Below, in pieces: positions 1 through 7,517 of a stretch of DNA of 64,000 nucleotides (position 1 is its first letter; the number at the start of each line of letters is the position of its first letter). Made by a program: the position numbers and the translations under genes. The notes under the pieces were generated by a model. That model did no database searches. It saw nothing but the letters and a program-made list of their open reading frames with translations, and was not told the origin of the DNA. Source of the DNA: Micavibrio_C sp965231165 (GTDB taxonomy: Bacteria > Pseudomonadota > Alphaproteobacteria > Micavibrionales > Micavibrionaceae); NCBI GenBank assembly GCA_965231165.1, contig OZ246421.1:434001-498000 (forward strand). The letters run 5' to 3'.

Positions 1-745
1 TCATTGTTGTTTTTCGGAAATAATCCATCGTCTGGCGTACCAGCCACGGCTTGCCGTAGGTGCCGCGTCCGATCATCACGCCGTCGGCACCGGATTTTTC
101 CAAGGCGGTAGCGGCATCTTCCGGCGAGAGAATATCGCCGTTCACGACCACGGGGATATTCACGGCATTTTTTACGGCGCGGATGGCGTTCCAGTCGGCG
201 GTGCCCTTATACATCTGGTTGCGGGTGCGGCCATGGACGGTGATCATCTTGATGCCGACGTCTTCGGCGATCTTTGCGAGCTTGGGCGCGTTCAGGCTGT
301 TTTCATCCCAACCGAGGCGCATTTTGACGGTGACGGGAACATCTACAGCCTTGACGGTTTGTTCCATGATCGAGGCGGCCAGCATTTCATCGCGCATCAG
401 CGCGGAGCCTGCATAGTTGTTGACGATTTTTTTGACCGGGCAGCCGAAATTGATGTCGATGATGGCCGCGCCGCGATCGACATTGATTTTGGCGGCTTCG
501 GCCATGATGTCGGGTTCGCATCCGGCCAGTTGCACGGCGATGGGGAATTCTTCGGAATAGTCGGTGTTGCTTTTGAGGGAGTTGGCGCCCTGTTCCAGCA
601 TCAGGCGGCTCGCGATCATTTCCGAGAATACCAGTCCCGCGCCGAAACGCTTGACCACGCGGCGGAAAGGCTGATCGGTTACCCCTGACATGGGCGCCAG
701 GAAGACGGGGTCTTCGATCTCGATGGGGCCGATGTGAAAGCTCAT
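1..745 (-). CDS. dusB: tRNA-dihydrouridine synthase B (3' part outside window)
   Basis: The gene reads leftward and runs off the window after 248 codons; the family is usually about 320-340 aa, so the C-terminal helical domain is missing here. The N-terminus (MSFHIGPIEIEDPVFLAPMS) and the FMN TIM-barrel signatures are clear: LAPMSGVTD, the DINFGCPVKKI segment carrying the catalytic Cys, KMRLGW, HGRTR, NGDI and GVMIGRG. The enzyme reduces uridines in the tRNA D-loop using FMN and NADPH. CPVKKI, rather than CPS, points to DusB/NifR3. In many alphaproteobacteria nifR3 precedes ntrBC, but that side is not visible. Confidence 0.93.
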   Translation of the reverse strand, partial: MSFHIGPIEIEDPVFLAPMSGVTDQPFRRVVKRFGAGLVFSEMIASRLMLEQGANSLKSNTDYSEEFPIAVQLAGCEPDIMAEAAKINVDRGAAIIDINFGCPVKKIVNNYAGSALMRDEMLAASIMEQTVKAVDVPVTVKMRLGWDENSLNAPKLAKIAEDVGIKMITVHGRTRNQMYKGTADWNAIRAVKNAVNIPVVVNGDILSPEDAATALEKSGADGVMIGRGTYGKPWLVRQTMDYFRKTTM

Positions 746-829
746 GGCCGGGAATGTAATCCACAGGTGGGTGCTGCGCCTATAAAAAACTGCTCTGTTT
801 CCGCCCGGAATATTGCAATAATCCGGGCT

Positions 830-1507
830 ATGAATTTCAAACTGGAAAAAGACTGGGGCGCGCGGATCGGTTCTGAGCTGGAGCGGCCCTATATGGGGAA
901 GCTTTCGACGTTCCTGAAAGAGCGGGCGGCGGCGGGGCGGGTTATTTTCCCGCAGAACGATGAAATCTTTAACGCTCTGCACCTGACCCGGTTTGAAGAT
1001 GTGCGCGTGGTGATCATCGGGCAAGACCCGTATCACGGCGCGGGGCAGGCGCACGGGCTGTCTTTCTCGGTGCGCAAGGGTGTGCGGATTCCGCCGAGCC
1101 TCAAGAATATCTATAAGGAAATCGAGCGTGAATTCGGGGTGGTTATGCCGCCGCATGGTGACCTGACCGGGTGGGCGCGGCAAGGCGTGTTGCTGCTGAA
1201 TGCCACGCTGACGGTCGAGGAAGCCAGCGCGGGTGCGCACCAGAAAAAGGGTTGGGAAGAATTCACTGATGCCATTATCCGCGCCATAAATGAGCACCAC
1301 CAGCATGTGGTTTTCATGCTTTGGGGGGCGTATGCGCAGAAAAAAGGCGCGTTTATTGACCGGAACAAGCATCTGGTGCTGGAATCAGTGCATCCGTCGC
1401 CCTTGTCGGCGCACAGGGGGTTCCTCGGGAATGGGCATTTTGGTAAGGCGAATACGTATCTGAAAGAGTGGGGTCGGCCTGAAATTGCGTGGCCGTCTCT
1501 GGATTAG
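830..1507 (+). CDS. ung: Uracil-DNA glycosylase, family 1
   Basis: This 225-aa protein removes uracil from DNA and so starts base-excision repair. The water-activating motif GQDPYHG spans residues 64-70, with Asp66 catalytic, and the HPSPLSA loop starts at His188. LLLNATLTV and VFMLWGAYAQ are also typical of family 1, and the length is normal. The chosen ATG begins MNFKLEKDWG; an in-frame upstream ATG at 734 would add 32 residues unlike the family. No strong ribosome-binding site is visible. It is divergent from dusB with about 84 bp between the genes. Confidence 0.96.
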   Translation: MNFKLEKDWGARIGSELERPYMGKLSTFLKERAAAGRVIFPQNDEIFNALHLTRFEDVRVVIIGQDPYHGAGQAHGLSFSVRKGVRIPPSLKNIYKEIEREFGVVMPPHGDLTGWARQGVLLLNATLTVEEASAGAHQKKGWEEFTDAIIRAINEHHQHVVFMLWGAYAQKKGAFIDRNKHLVLESVHPSPLSAHRGFLGNGHFGKANTYLKEWGRPEIAWPSLD

Positions 1508-1571
1508 CCCTGCTATAACTCATTGATTTTCAAAGATTATAAAAATAACTACCAATCGGTACAAAAAACTA

Positions 1572-1616
1572 TTGACCGCCCCCTATGGCCGCGATATATT
1601 GTACTTAACGGTACAA
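1572..1616 (+). promoter_or_regulatory. Promoter with TetR-type operator upstream of small-protein genes
   Basis: A -35 TTGACC (1572-1577) and a -10 TATATT (1595-1600) are separated by 17 bp. The palindrome TTGTAC-TTAACG-GTACAA (1599-1616) begins on the last two bases of the -10. The composite TATATT-N10-GTACAA recurs exactly upstream of the tetR gene (2150-2171) and of the small gene on the other strand (3492-3513), so repression by the linked TetR is likely. A further half site, CGGTACAA, lies upstream of the -35 near 1557-1564. Confidence 0.75.
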
Positions 1617-1638
1617 ATTAAACATAAGGAACTAAAAA

Positions 1639-1773
1639 ATGAAACGCTCAAGAAAACTAATACCGATGCTCGATCGCGAATATGCGGCAGACGACTATTA
1701 TCTGGCAGAGCTGGGGCAGCGCCTTCAGTCTTTGCGTATCCGGGATAACGTCGCCGGGGACTGGCTTAACTAA
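1639..1773 (+). CDS. Small protein of unknown function, 44 aa (first of three in tandem)
   Basis: A 44-codon ORF starting MKRSRKLIPM and ending AGDWLN, with an AAGGA ribosome-binding site 7-8 bases before the ATG. It is rich in charged residues with no signal peptide or membrane segment; the middle (YYLAELGQRLQSLR) should form an amphipathic helix. I do not recognise the family. Support comes from the well-formed promoter/operator directly upstream and from two more short ORFs with good ribosome-binding sites following at 25-bp and 17-bp intervals. Confidence 0.55.
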   Translation: MKRSRKLIPMLDREYAADDYYLAELGQRLQSLRIRDNVAGDWLN

Positions 1774-1798
1774 CATCAACTTTGAAAGGAATATGGTT

Positions 1799-1936
1799 AT
1801 GAACACTTCATCTTTCCAGGACCAATTTTTCTCCCGCAGCATGAGTCAGTCATTTAATCGTGAAGTGACGCGTTTCCAGTCGGATGAGAGGGAGCCTGCT
1901 ATCCGCAAATATCTGCGCGCTAGCAGTCAGCTTTAA
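1799..1936 (+). CDS. Small protein of unknown function, 45 aa (second in tandem)
   Basis: The ORF begins MNTSSFQDQFFSRSM and is hydrophilic with many Arg, Glu and Ser. The start at 1799 is preferred over an in-frame ATG at 1793 because GAAAGGA (1784-1790) gives an 8-base spacing to 1799 but only 2 to 1793. It has no membrane segment or cysteine and I recognise no family. It probably shares a transcript with the small genes on either side. Confidence 0.55.
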   Translation: MNTSSFQDQFFSRSMSQSFNREVTRFQSDEREPAIRKYLRASSQL

Positions 1937-1953
1937 AACAGGAGGTTAATGCT

Positions 1954-2079
1954 ATGAGAAATAAGAATTTAATGGCGCTGAAGCCTTGGTCAAAAGACGA
2001 GTCTGCCGCGTTCGATGTCTATATCGCCGAGCAGGATGCCCGCATTCGTGCCGTGAGAGATCGCTACAGATTTCTCTAA
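1954..2079 (+). CDS. Small protein of unknown function, 41 aa (third in tandem)
   Basis: It starts MRNKNLMALKPW and ends RDRYRFL. A near-consensus AGGAGGT (1940-1946) precedes the ATG by 7 bases, the strongest ribosome-binding site in this block. The protein is basic at its C-terminus and could form one helix. No family is recognised. It lies 110 bp before tetR and is probably co-transcribed with the two preceding small genes. Confidence 0.55.
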   Translation: MRNKNLMALKPWSKDESAAFDVYIAEQDARIRAVRDRYRFL

Positions 2080-2126
2080 TGATTACAGTGCGCTAGATTA
2101 ATTTTATCGACCAGTACATAATCAAC

Positions 2127-2171
2127 TGTACAATTTACCCAAAAGCATGTATATTATACCTAAGAGTACAA
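2127..2171 (+). promoter_or_regulatory. tetR promoter with the same TetR-type operator
   Basis: A weak -35 TGTACA (2127-2132), 17-bp spacer, -10 TATATT (2150-2155), and palindrome TTATAC-CTAAGA-GTACAA (2154-2171). The operator begins on the fifth base of the -10, exactly as in the promoter at 1572-1616. This is the arrangement expected for autorepression. Another GTAC pair (2114-2117, 2128-2131) overlaps the -35 region. Confidence 0.72.
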
Positions 2172-2189
2172 AAACAGAGGAGGGATATC

Positions 2190-2777
2190 ATGGCTGCCGG
2201 AAGACCCAGAGAGTTCGATTACGATCAGGCCCTTGAGCAGGCGATGCGCGTTTTCTGGAGCAAGGGCTATGAGGGCACGTCGATGCCCGACCTGACCGAT
2301 GCGATGGGCATGAACCGCCCGAGCATTTATGCATCGTTCGGCAACAAGGAAGAATTGTTCCGCAAGGCGCTGGAGCGCTATGCCGCGAATGCCGAGGTGT
2401 TTTTTCGTGAAGCGCTGAATAAGCCCACCATCCGCGAGTCTGTCACCGCGTATCTTTGCGGTGCGGCGACGTCGTTTGCCTGCTCGGAAAGTCCGCGCGG
2501 CTGCATGGCTGTGCAGGGTGCTTTGGCCTGTAGCGATGAGGCGGAGTCCGTCAAACAGGCGGCGCTGGCCTGCCGCGAGGATGTCGTTAAAATTCTGAAG
2601 GAGCGTTTCGAGCGCAGCGTCGCCGAGGGCGAGCTGCCGAAAGGTACCGATACGGAAGGTTTTGCGCGTTTCTATACGACGATCGTGCAGGGCATGTCAG
2701 TGCAAAGCGCCAGTGGCGCCAGTTGCGATCAGTTGCGCATGATTGCCGAAACGGCGCTGAAAGCGCTTCCGGTTTAG
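2190..2777 (+). CDS. TetR/AcrR family transcriptional regulator
   Basis: A 195-aa regulator. The N-terminal TetR helix-turn-helix is clear (residues about 1-60: GRPREFD, FWSKGYEGTSM, DLTDAMGMNRPSIYASFGNK). The C-terminal ligand domain contains several cysteines (CSESPRGCM, LACSDE, LACRED), a pattern seen in AcrR-like regulators of this subfamily. An AGGAGGG ribosome-binding site precedes the ATG. Its operator overlaps its own -10 and is found at two other promoters within 1.4 kb, so its likely local targets are itself and four small genes. The ligand is unknown. Confidence 0.92.
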   Translation: MAAGRPREFDYDQALEQAMRVFWSKGYEGTSMPDLTDAMGMNRPSIYASFGNKEELFRKALERYAANAEVFFREALNKPTIRESVTAYLCGAATSFACSESPRGCMAVQGALACSDEAESVKQAALACREDVVKILKERFERSVAEGELPKGTDTEGFARFYTTIVQGMSVQSASGASCDQLRMIAETALKALPV

Positions 2778-2799
2778 TTTTTCTTTTTGGAGAAAATTG

Positions 2800-2830
2800 A
2801 AGGCTGGCATTTGTGGTGCCAGCCTTTGCT
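2800..2830 (+). terminator. Hairpin downstream of tetR
   Basis: AAGGCTGGCA (2800-2809) pairs perfectly with TGCCAGCCTT (2817-2826) across a 7-base loop. The following bases are only weakly T-rich, so termination efficiency is uncertain. It also lies just after the end of the convergent gene on the minus strand and could serve both. Confidence 0.6.
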
Positions 2831-2852
2831 GTTACTGAATATATTTTGATTG

Positions 2853-3239
2853 TTAGGGTAGTGGCGCTTTTATTTTCAACAGATCCGCAATGTCCATTTT
2901 AACATATTTTTCTGTTTCTATTCTTTCAGCTTCCATCGCCGCACTCCTGCGGTCGAAGGCGGCGCTGAGGAGGTTCAGGCCTGCTATGGCGCTGGCGGCC
3001 TCTCGTTGGTCTTGAATCTGCCCGGTCATCTTGCGGGAGAATAATTTTGAATCAAGGGCGGTGTCGCAGGCTTTGATCAGGTCTCGTAAGGCATCCTTTT
3101 GCGACTCTGAGTTTTCTGCGCACTTTATATATGTCTGTGCGCAGACATCAATCTGACGAAGGAGTGTTGCCTTTTGTTCTGCCTTGGGGGAATTGAGCAA
3201 AGCGGAAATGGTTTTATTAAAAATGGGCAATATGGTCAT
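2853..3239 (-). CDS. Hypothetical protein, 128 aa
   Basis: This predicted cytosolic helical protein begins MTILPIFNKTISALLN and ends DLLKIKAPLP. It has no signal peptide or membrane segment; two cysteines lie near residue 33-40 and one near 58. Heptad-like spacing in the C-terminal half (RREAAS to EAERIETEKY region) suggests a coiled coil. I do not recognise the family. It lies 104 bp downstream of the minus-strand 41-aa gene, so read-through from that TetR-type promoter is possible, but a separate promoter at the inverted repeat 3256-3313 is equally plausible. Confidence 0.6.
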   Translation of the reverse strand: MTILPIFNKTISALLNSPKAEQKATLLRQIDVCAQTYIKCAENSESQKDALRDLIKACDTALDSKLFSRKMTGQIQDQREAASAIAGLNLLSAAFDRRSAAMEAERIETEKYVKMDIADLLKIKAPLP

Positions 3240-3255
3240 AATGTATCCCTCAATG

Positions 3256-3313
3256 TATTGACATATTTATTGACTGATCAGGATATGTGTCACCAATTTG
3301 CAATATGTCAATA
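3256..3313. promoter_or_regulatory. 11-bp inverted repeat containing facing TTGACA elements
   Basis: TATTGACATAT (3256-3266) is repeated in perfect inverse orientation as ATATGTCAATA (3303-3313), 36 bp apart, in the AT-rich gap between two minus-strand genes. Each arm contains a TTGACA. The minus-strand copy could be the -35 of a promoter for the 128-aa gene, with ACATAT 17 bp downstream. The symmetry could also mark binding of a dimeric regulator. Confidence 0.4.
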
Positions 3314-3343
3314 TTTTTGTGACGTGTCAGGGCTGGTCAGGCG

Positions 3344-3469
3344 TTAACCGAGGCGGGCCTGTAAGACGTATTTGCGGTTATAGGTGGCTTTAGCCAGACG
3401 GATGCGGCGTTCAAGGTGGGCAAGGGTGGCGGGTTCGTATTTTTGCTGGGTGGTGGTGAAAAGAGGCAT
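3344..3469 (-). CDS. Small protein of unknown function, 41 aa, under TetR-type operator
   Basis: This minus-strand ORF reads MPLFTTTQQKYEPATLAHLE at its start and ends QARLG; the second half is basic and predicted helical. AGGAGAA sits 6 bases before the ATG. Upstream on the same strand is the third copy of the TATATT-N10-GTACAA promoter/operator. A longer antisense-frame ORF over the same bases lacks any ribosome-binding site and was not kept. Family unknown. Its size and charge resemble the three small proteins at 1639-2079, but the sequences do not align obviously. Confidence 0.5.
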   Translation of the reverse strand: MPLFTTTQQKYEPATLAHLERRIRLAKATYNRKYVLQARLG

Positions 3470-3491
3470 GGAACTTCTCCTGTCCGTATTA

Positions 3492-3536
3492 TTGTACCGA
3501 TTGATATAATATAGGATAAGCCCTTATTGGCGGCAA
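3492..3536 (-). promoter_or_regulatory. Third TetR-type promoter/operator, minus strand
   Basis: Read on the minus strand: -35 TTGCCG (3531-3536), 17-bp spacer, -10 TATATT (3508-3513), then ATAT-CAATCG-GTACAA running to 3492. Spacing from -10 to GTACAA is identical to the promoters at 1595-1616 and 2150-2171. The left half of the palindrome is degenerate (TTATAT for TTATAC). Confidence 0.65.
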
Positions 3537-3634
3537 CCCCCGCATGATTAAAATTGAGTTTTTCTGGACAGGGCGTGGCAGACAAATCTACAGTCCGGCC
3601 TTACTTAAGAAGATTACTGACAGGGGATTACGGT

Positions 3635-4345
3635 ATGGTTACGGACCAAGGCCGTCTGAAGAAGCTTTTCACATCATGTGTTGCTCACGCAATGGCGGCT
3701 GTGGCGTTGACGGGCGCGTTGTCTGGTTGTGCCCTGCTTGGGGATGGGCCCGTTCCCCTGACGACAGGTGAAAAAGAGCTGAGTCATAATATTTTCGGCA
3801 AGCAGCTTAATACCGACATCGTACGAAAATATCTGCTGCACAAAGAGGATCGTTGCGCGGATGCGCAGGCCTTTGGTTCACGGATGCTTCTTTTCTACAA
3901 AGACAGTCATGCCGATGATTACAGCGATAAAGAAGAAACGATTAACCTGGGTTTCTTTGTGCATGAGATAACGCATCTCTGGCAGGTGCAGAACTGGTCG
4001 CTGTTGAAGCAATTCAGTAAAAAATGCAGCACATATAATTATGCGTTGACTCCCGATAGTCGTTTCGATGATTTCTGCAACGAGCAGCAGGCTGCCATGT
4101 TGCAGGATTATGCGCGTTATTTCCTGACCAAAACTCCGAAATTTCCTACGCGGCTGCTTGATAAGGAAAGACCGGAAACTCTGGACTTGCTGGCGCAACT
4201 GGTGGAAAAGACATTTCCGGGTGTCCTGAAGGAGCGCGCTCGCACAGAAAGGATGTATCCTGACGCTATTGCGCAGCGGACGAAGGCGGTATCTTATCGT
4301 CGCGATAACAATATAAAAACAATCGCTGTCAGCGTCTGCCGTTAA
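3635..4345 (+). CDS. Lipoprotein with HExxH metallopeptidase-like motif
   Basis: This 236-aa protein has a signal segment (residues about 11-31) ending in the lipobox LSGC, with Cys32 as lipid anchor. The motif HEITH (His110-Glu111-His114), followed by LWQ, resembles the FVHE-xx-H-x-WQ signature of Vgr-related and DUF4157-type proteins. Glu150, in a helix, could be a third zinc ligand. The start at 3635 follows an AGGGGA; the frame is open further upstream to 3554 but that would bury the signal peptide. Proteolytic activity is not shown by sequence alone. It is convergent with the pirin gene. Confidence 0.7.
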   Translation: MVTDQGRLKKLFTSCVAHAMAAVALTGALSGCALLGDGPVPLTTGEKELSHNIFGKQLNTDIVRKYLLHKEDRCADAQAFGSRMLLFYKDSHADDYSDKEETINLGFFVHEITHLWQVQNWSLLKQFSKKCSTYNYALTPDSRFDDFCNEQQAAMLQDYARYFLTKTPKFPTRLLDKERPETLDLLAQLVEKTFPGVLKERARTERMYPDAIAQRTKAVSYRRDNNIKTIAVSVCR

Positions 4346-4357
4346 GTCAGAATAACC

Positions 4358-5266
4358 TTATGATTTCGGATGGCCGGGGCGCGTATCGGGCGGCAGCGGC
4401 AGGGCGTCATTGGGGTCGCCGGGGATGGTGCCGAATTTTCCGGCGCTCCAGTCGGCTTTGGCCTGTTCGATACGTTCCTGTGATGTCGATACAAAATTCC
4501 ACCAGATAAAGCGTTTCTCGGGCAGGGGTTGTCCGCCAAGCAAAACCAGATGAGCGGCAGTGTCGGCCTCGATCCTGATGTGGCCTTCGGGCAGGAATAT
4601 GGGGAGCGTCTGTGGTGTTACCGCTTCGCCACCGATGCGGATGTTGCCCTGAATGATGTAAGCGCCGCGTTCGCGGTGTTCCGGTGGAACCTCCAGTGTG
4701 GTGCCTGCTGCCATTTTGACTTCGACATAGAATAGCGGGCTGTAGGTTTTTGTCGGTGCTGTCATGCCATAGGCTTCGCCCGCGATCAGTTTTAGCTGCA
4801 CACCCGGTAATTCAAGGAAGGGGATGGTGGTGGATTCGTAATGGAAAAATTCCGGCGGCTTTTCTTCAAGTTCCTTTGGCAATGCGACCCAGGTTTGCAG
4901 GCCATGGACGTTATGCAGATGACCGCGTTCATTGGTGCCGGTGCGCTCGGAGTGGGCGATGCCATGTCCGGCGGTCATCCAGTTCACCGCCCCCGGCGTA
5001 ATCGCCTGATCAGAGCCGAGCGTGTCTTTATGAATGATTTCACCATCGAACAGATAAGTCACCGTTGCCAGGCCGATATGCGGGTGCGGGCGGACGTCGA
5101 GGCCTTCGCCAATGCCATATTGTGCCGGGCCCATGTGATCGAGAAATATGAACGGTCCTAGCATGCGGCGGCGCGCCCACGGCAGCAGACGGCGCACATG
5201 CAGGCCGCCGATATCGGCGTCACGCGCGGGTATGGTCAGTTCAATCAGGGACGGGTGATCGGTCAT
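4358..5266 (-). CDS. Pirin family protein
   Basis: A 302-aa bicupin. The N-terminal pirin domain carries the iron-site motif RPHPHIGL with PHPH near residue 60 and the conserved MTAGHGIAHSE. The C-terminal cupin follows (YSPLFYVEVKM to HLVLLGGQPL). Pirins bind Fe and some act as quercetin dioxygenases or redox-sensing cofactors; the role here is unknown. Length is normal. Confidence 0.93.
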   Translation of the reverse strand: MTDHPSLIELTIPARDADIGGLHVRRLLPWARRRMLGPFIFLDHMGPAQYGIGEGLDVRPHPHIGLATVTYLFDGEIIHKDTLGSDQAITPGAVNWMTAGHGIAHSERTGTNERGHLHNVHGLQTWVALPKELEEKPPEFFHYESTTIPFLELPGVQLKLIAGEAYGMTAPTKTYSPLFYVEVKMAAGTTLEVPPEHRERGAYIIQGNIRIGGEAVTPQTLPIFLPEGHIRIEADTAAHLVLLGGQPLPEKRFIWWNFVSTSQERIEQAKADWSAGKFGTIPGDPNDALPLPPDTRPGHPKS

Positions 5267-5316
5267 GTGCGCTATTCTATTGCAATCACGGCCTGCCGTC
5301 AGCTAGGAATAGCACT

Positions 5317-5553
5317 ATGACCGATGAAACATTACAGAAAATTGAAATTGCCGTTGCCCACCACGAGCAGCAGCTTCAGGACATGAGCGAGATGATTAGC
5401 GCGCAATGGCAGCAGATTGATGCCTTGAAGCGTCAACTGGCCATGACGCAGGACAAGCTGAAAACCATAGAAGCTTCGGCTTCGGAGGCGGCGGGCGATG
5501 CCAATCTGAGCGTGGCCGAGATTGCTGCGCGTGATAAACCGCCGCATTATTAG
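5317..5553 (+). CDS. slyX: SlyX family protein
   Basis: A 78-aa coiled-coil protein. Residues 1-55 are heptad-rich (IEIAVAHHEQQLQDMSEMI, QQIDALKRQL), followed by a short tail ending in the characteristic RDKPPHY. SlyX proteins are conserved but have no firmly known function. An AGGAAT ribosome-binding site lies 6 bases upstream. It is divergent from pirin and is followed 51 bp later by greB on the same strand. Confidence 0.9.
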   Translation: MTDETLQKIEIAVAHHEQQLQDMSEMISAQWQQIDALKRQLAMTQDKLKTIEASASEAAGDANLSVAEIAARDKPPHY

Positions 5554-5604
5554 GCAAGCGTACGGAATTTTGAAATAAACCCTTCCTGATATTATAATGG
5601 TCCT

Positions 5605-6153
5605 ATGAGCAAAGCTTTCACCAAAGAAACGGACAATGAAGAGGACCTGGACGAGCCGGACCCTTTACCTGTCGGTGCCAAGAATTACATGACGCCCTAT
5701 GGCGCGGCCATGCTGCAGACGGAGTTGCGCTTTCTGCTGCGTGAGGAACGGCCACGGATTGTTGAGATCGTATCGTGGGCGGCGGGCAATGGCGACCGTT
5801 CTGAAAACGGGGATTACATTTATAACAAGAAGCGCCTGCGCGAGATCGACCGTCGTGCGCGTTATCTAACCAAACGCCTTGAAGATGTCGAAATTGTCGA
5901 TCCGCACAAGCAACAAGGTATCGAGCAGGTTTTCTTCGGCGCGGTTGTTTCTTATGTCCGTGAAGATGATACGGAAGTTACGGTGAAACTGGTGGGCGTT
6001 GATGAGGCCGATATGACAGAAGGCAAGATTAACTGGCTGTCCCCGGTGGCGCGTGCGTTGATGAAGGCGCGGGTGGGGGATACTGTCGAGGTGCGTACGG
6101 TATCCGGCGTTGAATTGATCGAGATTTTGTCGGTGAGCTATCCTCTGGATTGA
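5605..6153 (+). CDS. greB: Transcription elongation factor GreB
   Basis: A 182-aa protein. The N-terminal coiled coil contains the catalytic acidic tip (GDRSENGDY) and the GreB hallmark YNKKRLREIDRRARYLTKRL. The C-terminal FKBP-like domain has the expected GKINWLSPVARALM and GDTVEVRT. It stimulates transcript cleavage by backtracked RNA polymerase. An extra acidic stretch of about 20 residues (TDNEEDLDEPDP) precedes the usual start of the family. It is convergent with the esterase gene, with 2 bp between the ORFs. Confidence 0.94.
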   Translation: MSKAFTKETDNEEDLDEPDPLPVGAKNYMTPYGAAMLQTELRFLLREERPRIVEIVSWAAGNGDRSENGDYIYNKKRLREIDRRARYLTKRLEDVEIVDPHKQQGIEQVFFGAVVSYVREDDTEVTVKLVGVDEADMTEGKINWLSPVARALMKARVGDTVEVRTVSGVELIEILSVSYPLD

Positions 6154-6155
6154 TC

Positions 6156-7517
6156 TTACAATCCCGAGGGATATGTTTCCCCGTATTCGGAGTAATATTT
6201 GCGTGTTTGTGTATCCAGAGGCTCGATTGCGTTCGTTTCATCGAAATGCAATATGAAGTCGAATTGTTCCGGCAGGCAGGATTCCAAATAATGACTGTAG
6301 CGTTCTGTTTCTTGCTTATATACGACGCCAATTGATCTTTGCAGACGTGGTGTCATTAAACTAGCGACGGCCGTATTGTTGTCACGCAGATCAAGCAGGA
6401 ATCCGTGTTTTTCAATTCCATAGAAAAGGTCTTCATAGCTGCCGGGGAGTGGTGTATTCATTCTCTTTATCTGACCGGGTTCATCCCAGTTATCTGCCGC
6501 GAGTACGGTGCCGTAACTGCATGTGATTCCGATAAGTAAGGATTCATCCCTGTATTTATCTTTTATAAGCTGTCCGATGTTAAATTCTCCGCGTTTGTGC
6601 ATTTCAGTGGCGCGCGCGTTGCCGATATGCGCATTGTGCGCCCAGACAACGATGCGGGGGGGGCGTCCCAATCTCTTAGTGAGGTGGTCTGTGAGTTCCT
6701 CCAGCGTTTCAAACATGTGTCTGTTGCGGATATTCCATGAATCGGGATCGCCGCGAATTATTGATCTATAATATTCCTCTGCGTGGTAGATCAGACTTGC
6801 GTTCTGTTTGGCATGAAAATAGGCGTCTGCAGTATCCGGATGTTCTTTTTTTATATATTCGTCGGCATTGTGCCGTAGCTCACATAATTGCATGGCGGCA
6901 TCCTGTGTGCAGGATGGGTTTAGATTAAATTCTGACGGTAGCCCATCGGAGAAATAGGGGTTTATAAAATTTTCCAGACATTGAAAACGCCTGCGCGCGC
7001 GTCTGGCAGCGGCAGAATCTACCTGATTAAGATAATTTATAAGGGCTTCAAGGGAGGCTTTCATGCCGTAGAGGTCAATTCCATAGATGCTTACGGGCGC
7101 AGCATTTTTATTTCCGTCATTTCTATGCCTTATGTTGTATCTTCTCAGGCATTCTATAAAACTAATCATTTCCTTGTTACGCCAGAGCCATGTCGGGAAT
7201 TGCCTGAAATCAGATAATGCGGCGCTTGCGGATTCACTGACATGTGATTGTATAAAATTATTTATGCGGAGGGTCCCTTGCCAGTCGGCCTCTATGGCTA
7301 TGGTATCAAAATTCATTTCCTGTATCAGGCGGCCTGTGATGTCGGTGCGGACCTTATAGAACTCCTCTGTTCCATGCGTCGGACATCCGATCATTACAAA
7401 TGTTTTATCCTTCGCGGCTGAAATAATATCATCGTAATCCGTTTTTTTTCCTGTTAACGGGGTCGCGTGTTTTCTTATGGCCTGCATAAGGCTGATCTCT
7501 GAATGCAGCCTTTTCAT
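6156..7517 (-). CDS. Erythromycin esterase-like protein
   Basis: A 453-aa member of the erythromycin-esterase superfamily (PF05139). The catalytic region CPTHGTEEF has His48; the typical leading GE is replaced by GC. IAIEADW and the distal VVWAHNAHIG motif near residue 290 are present. The ATG overlaps the stop of the upstream phosphoribosyltransferase (ATGA), with AGGAACC as ribosome-binding site. The same two domains are fused in Mycobacterium tuberculosis Rv2030c, a DosR dormancy-regulon protein, so a stress role rather than macrolide resistance is the better guess. The substrate is unknown. Confidence 0.85.
   Translation of the reverse strand: MKRLHSEISLMQAIRKHATPLTGKKTDYDDIISAAKDKTFVMIGCPTHGTEEFYKVRTDITGRLIQEMNFDTIAIEADWQGTLRINNFIQSHVSESASAALSDFRQFPTWLWRNKEMISFIECLRRYNIRHRNDGNKNAAPVSIYGIDLYGMKASLEALINYLNQVDSAAARRARRRFQCLENFINPYFSDGLPSEFNLNPSCTQDAAMQLCELRHNADEYIKKEHPDTADAYFHAKQNASLIYHAEEYYRSIIRGDPDSWNIRNRHMFETLEELTDHLTKRLGRPPRIVVWAHNAHIGNARATEMHKRGEFNIGQLIKDKYRDESLLIGITCSYGTVLAADNWDEPGQIKRMNTPLPGSYEDLFYGIEKHGFLLDLRDNNTAVASLMTPRLQRSIGVVYKQETERYSHYLESCLPEQFDFILHFDETNAIEPLDTQTRKYYSEYGETYPSGL

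Noticed and set aside
3337..3585. 82-codon minus-strand ORF over the 41-aa small gene
   Set aside because: Its frame has no ribosome-binding site and crosses the promoter/operator; the shorter frame has AGGAGAA and the conserved promoter upstream.
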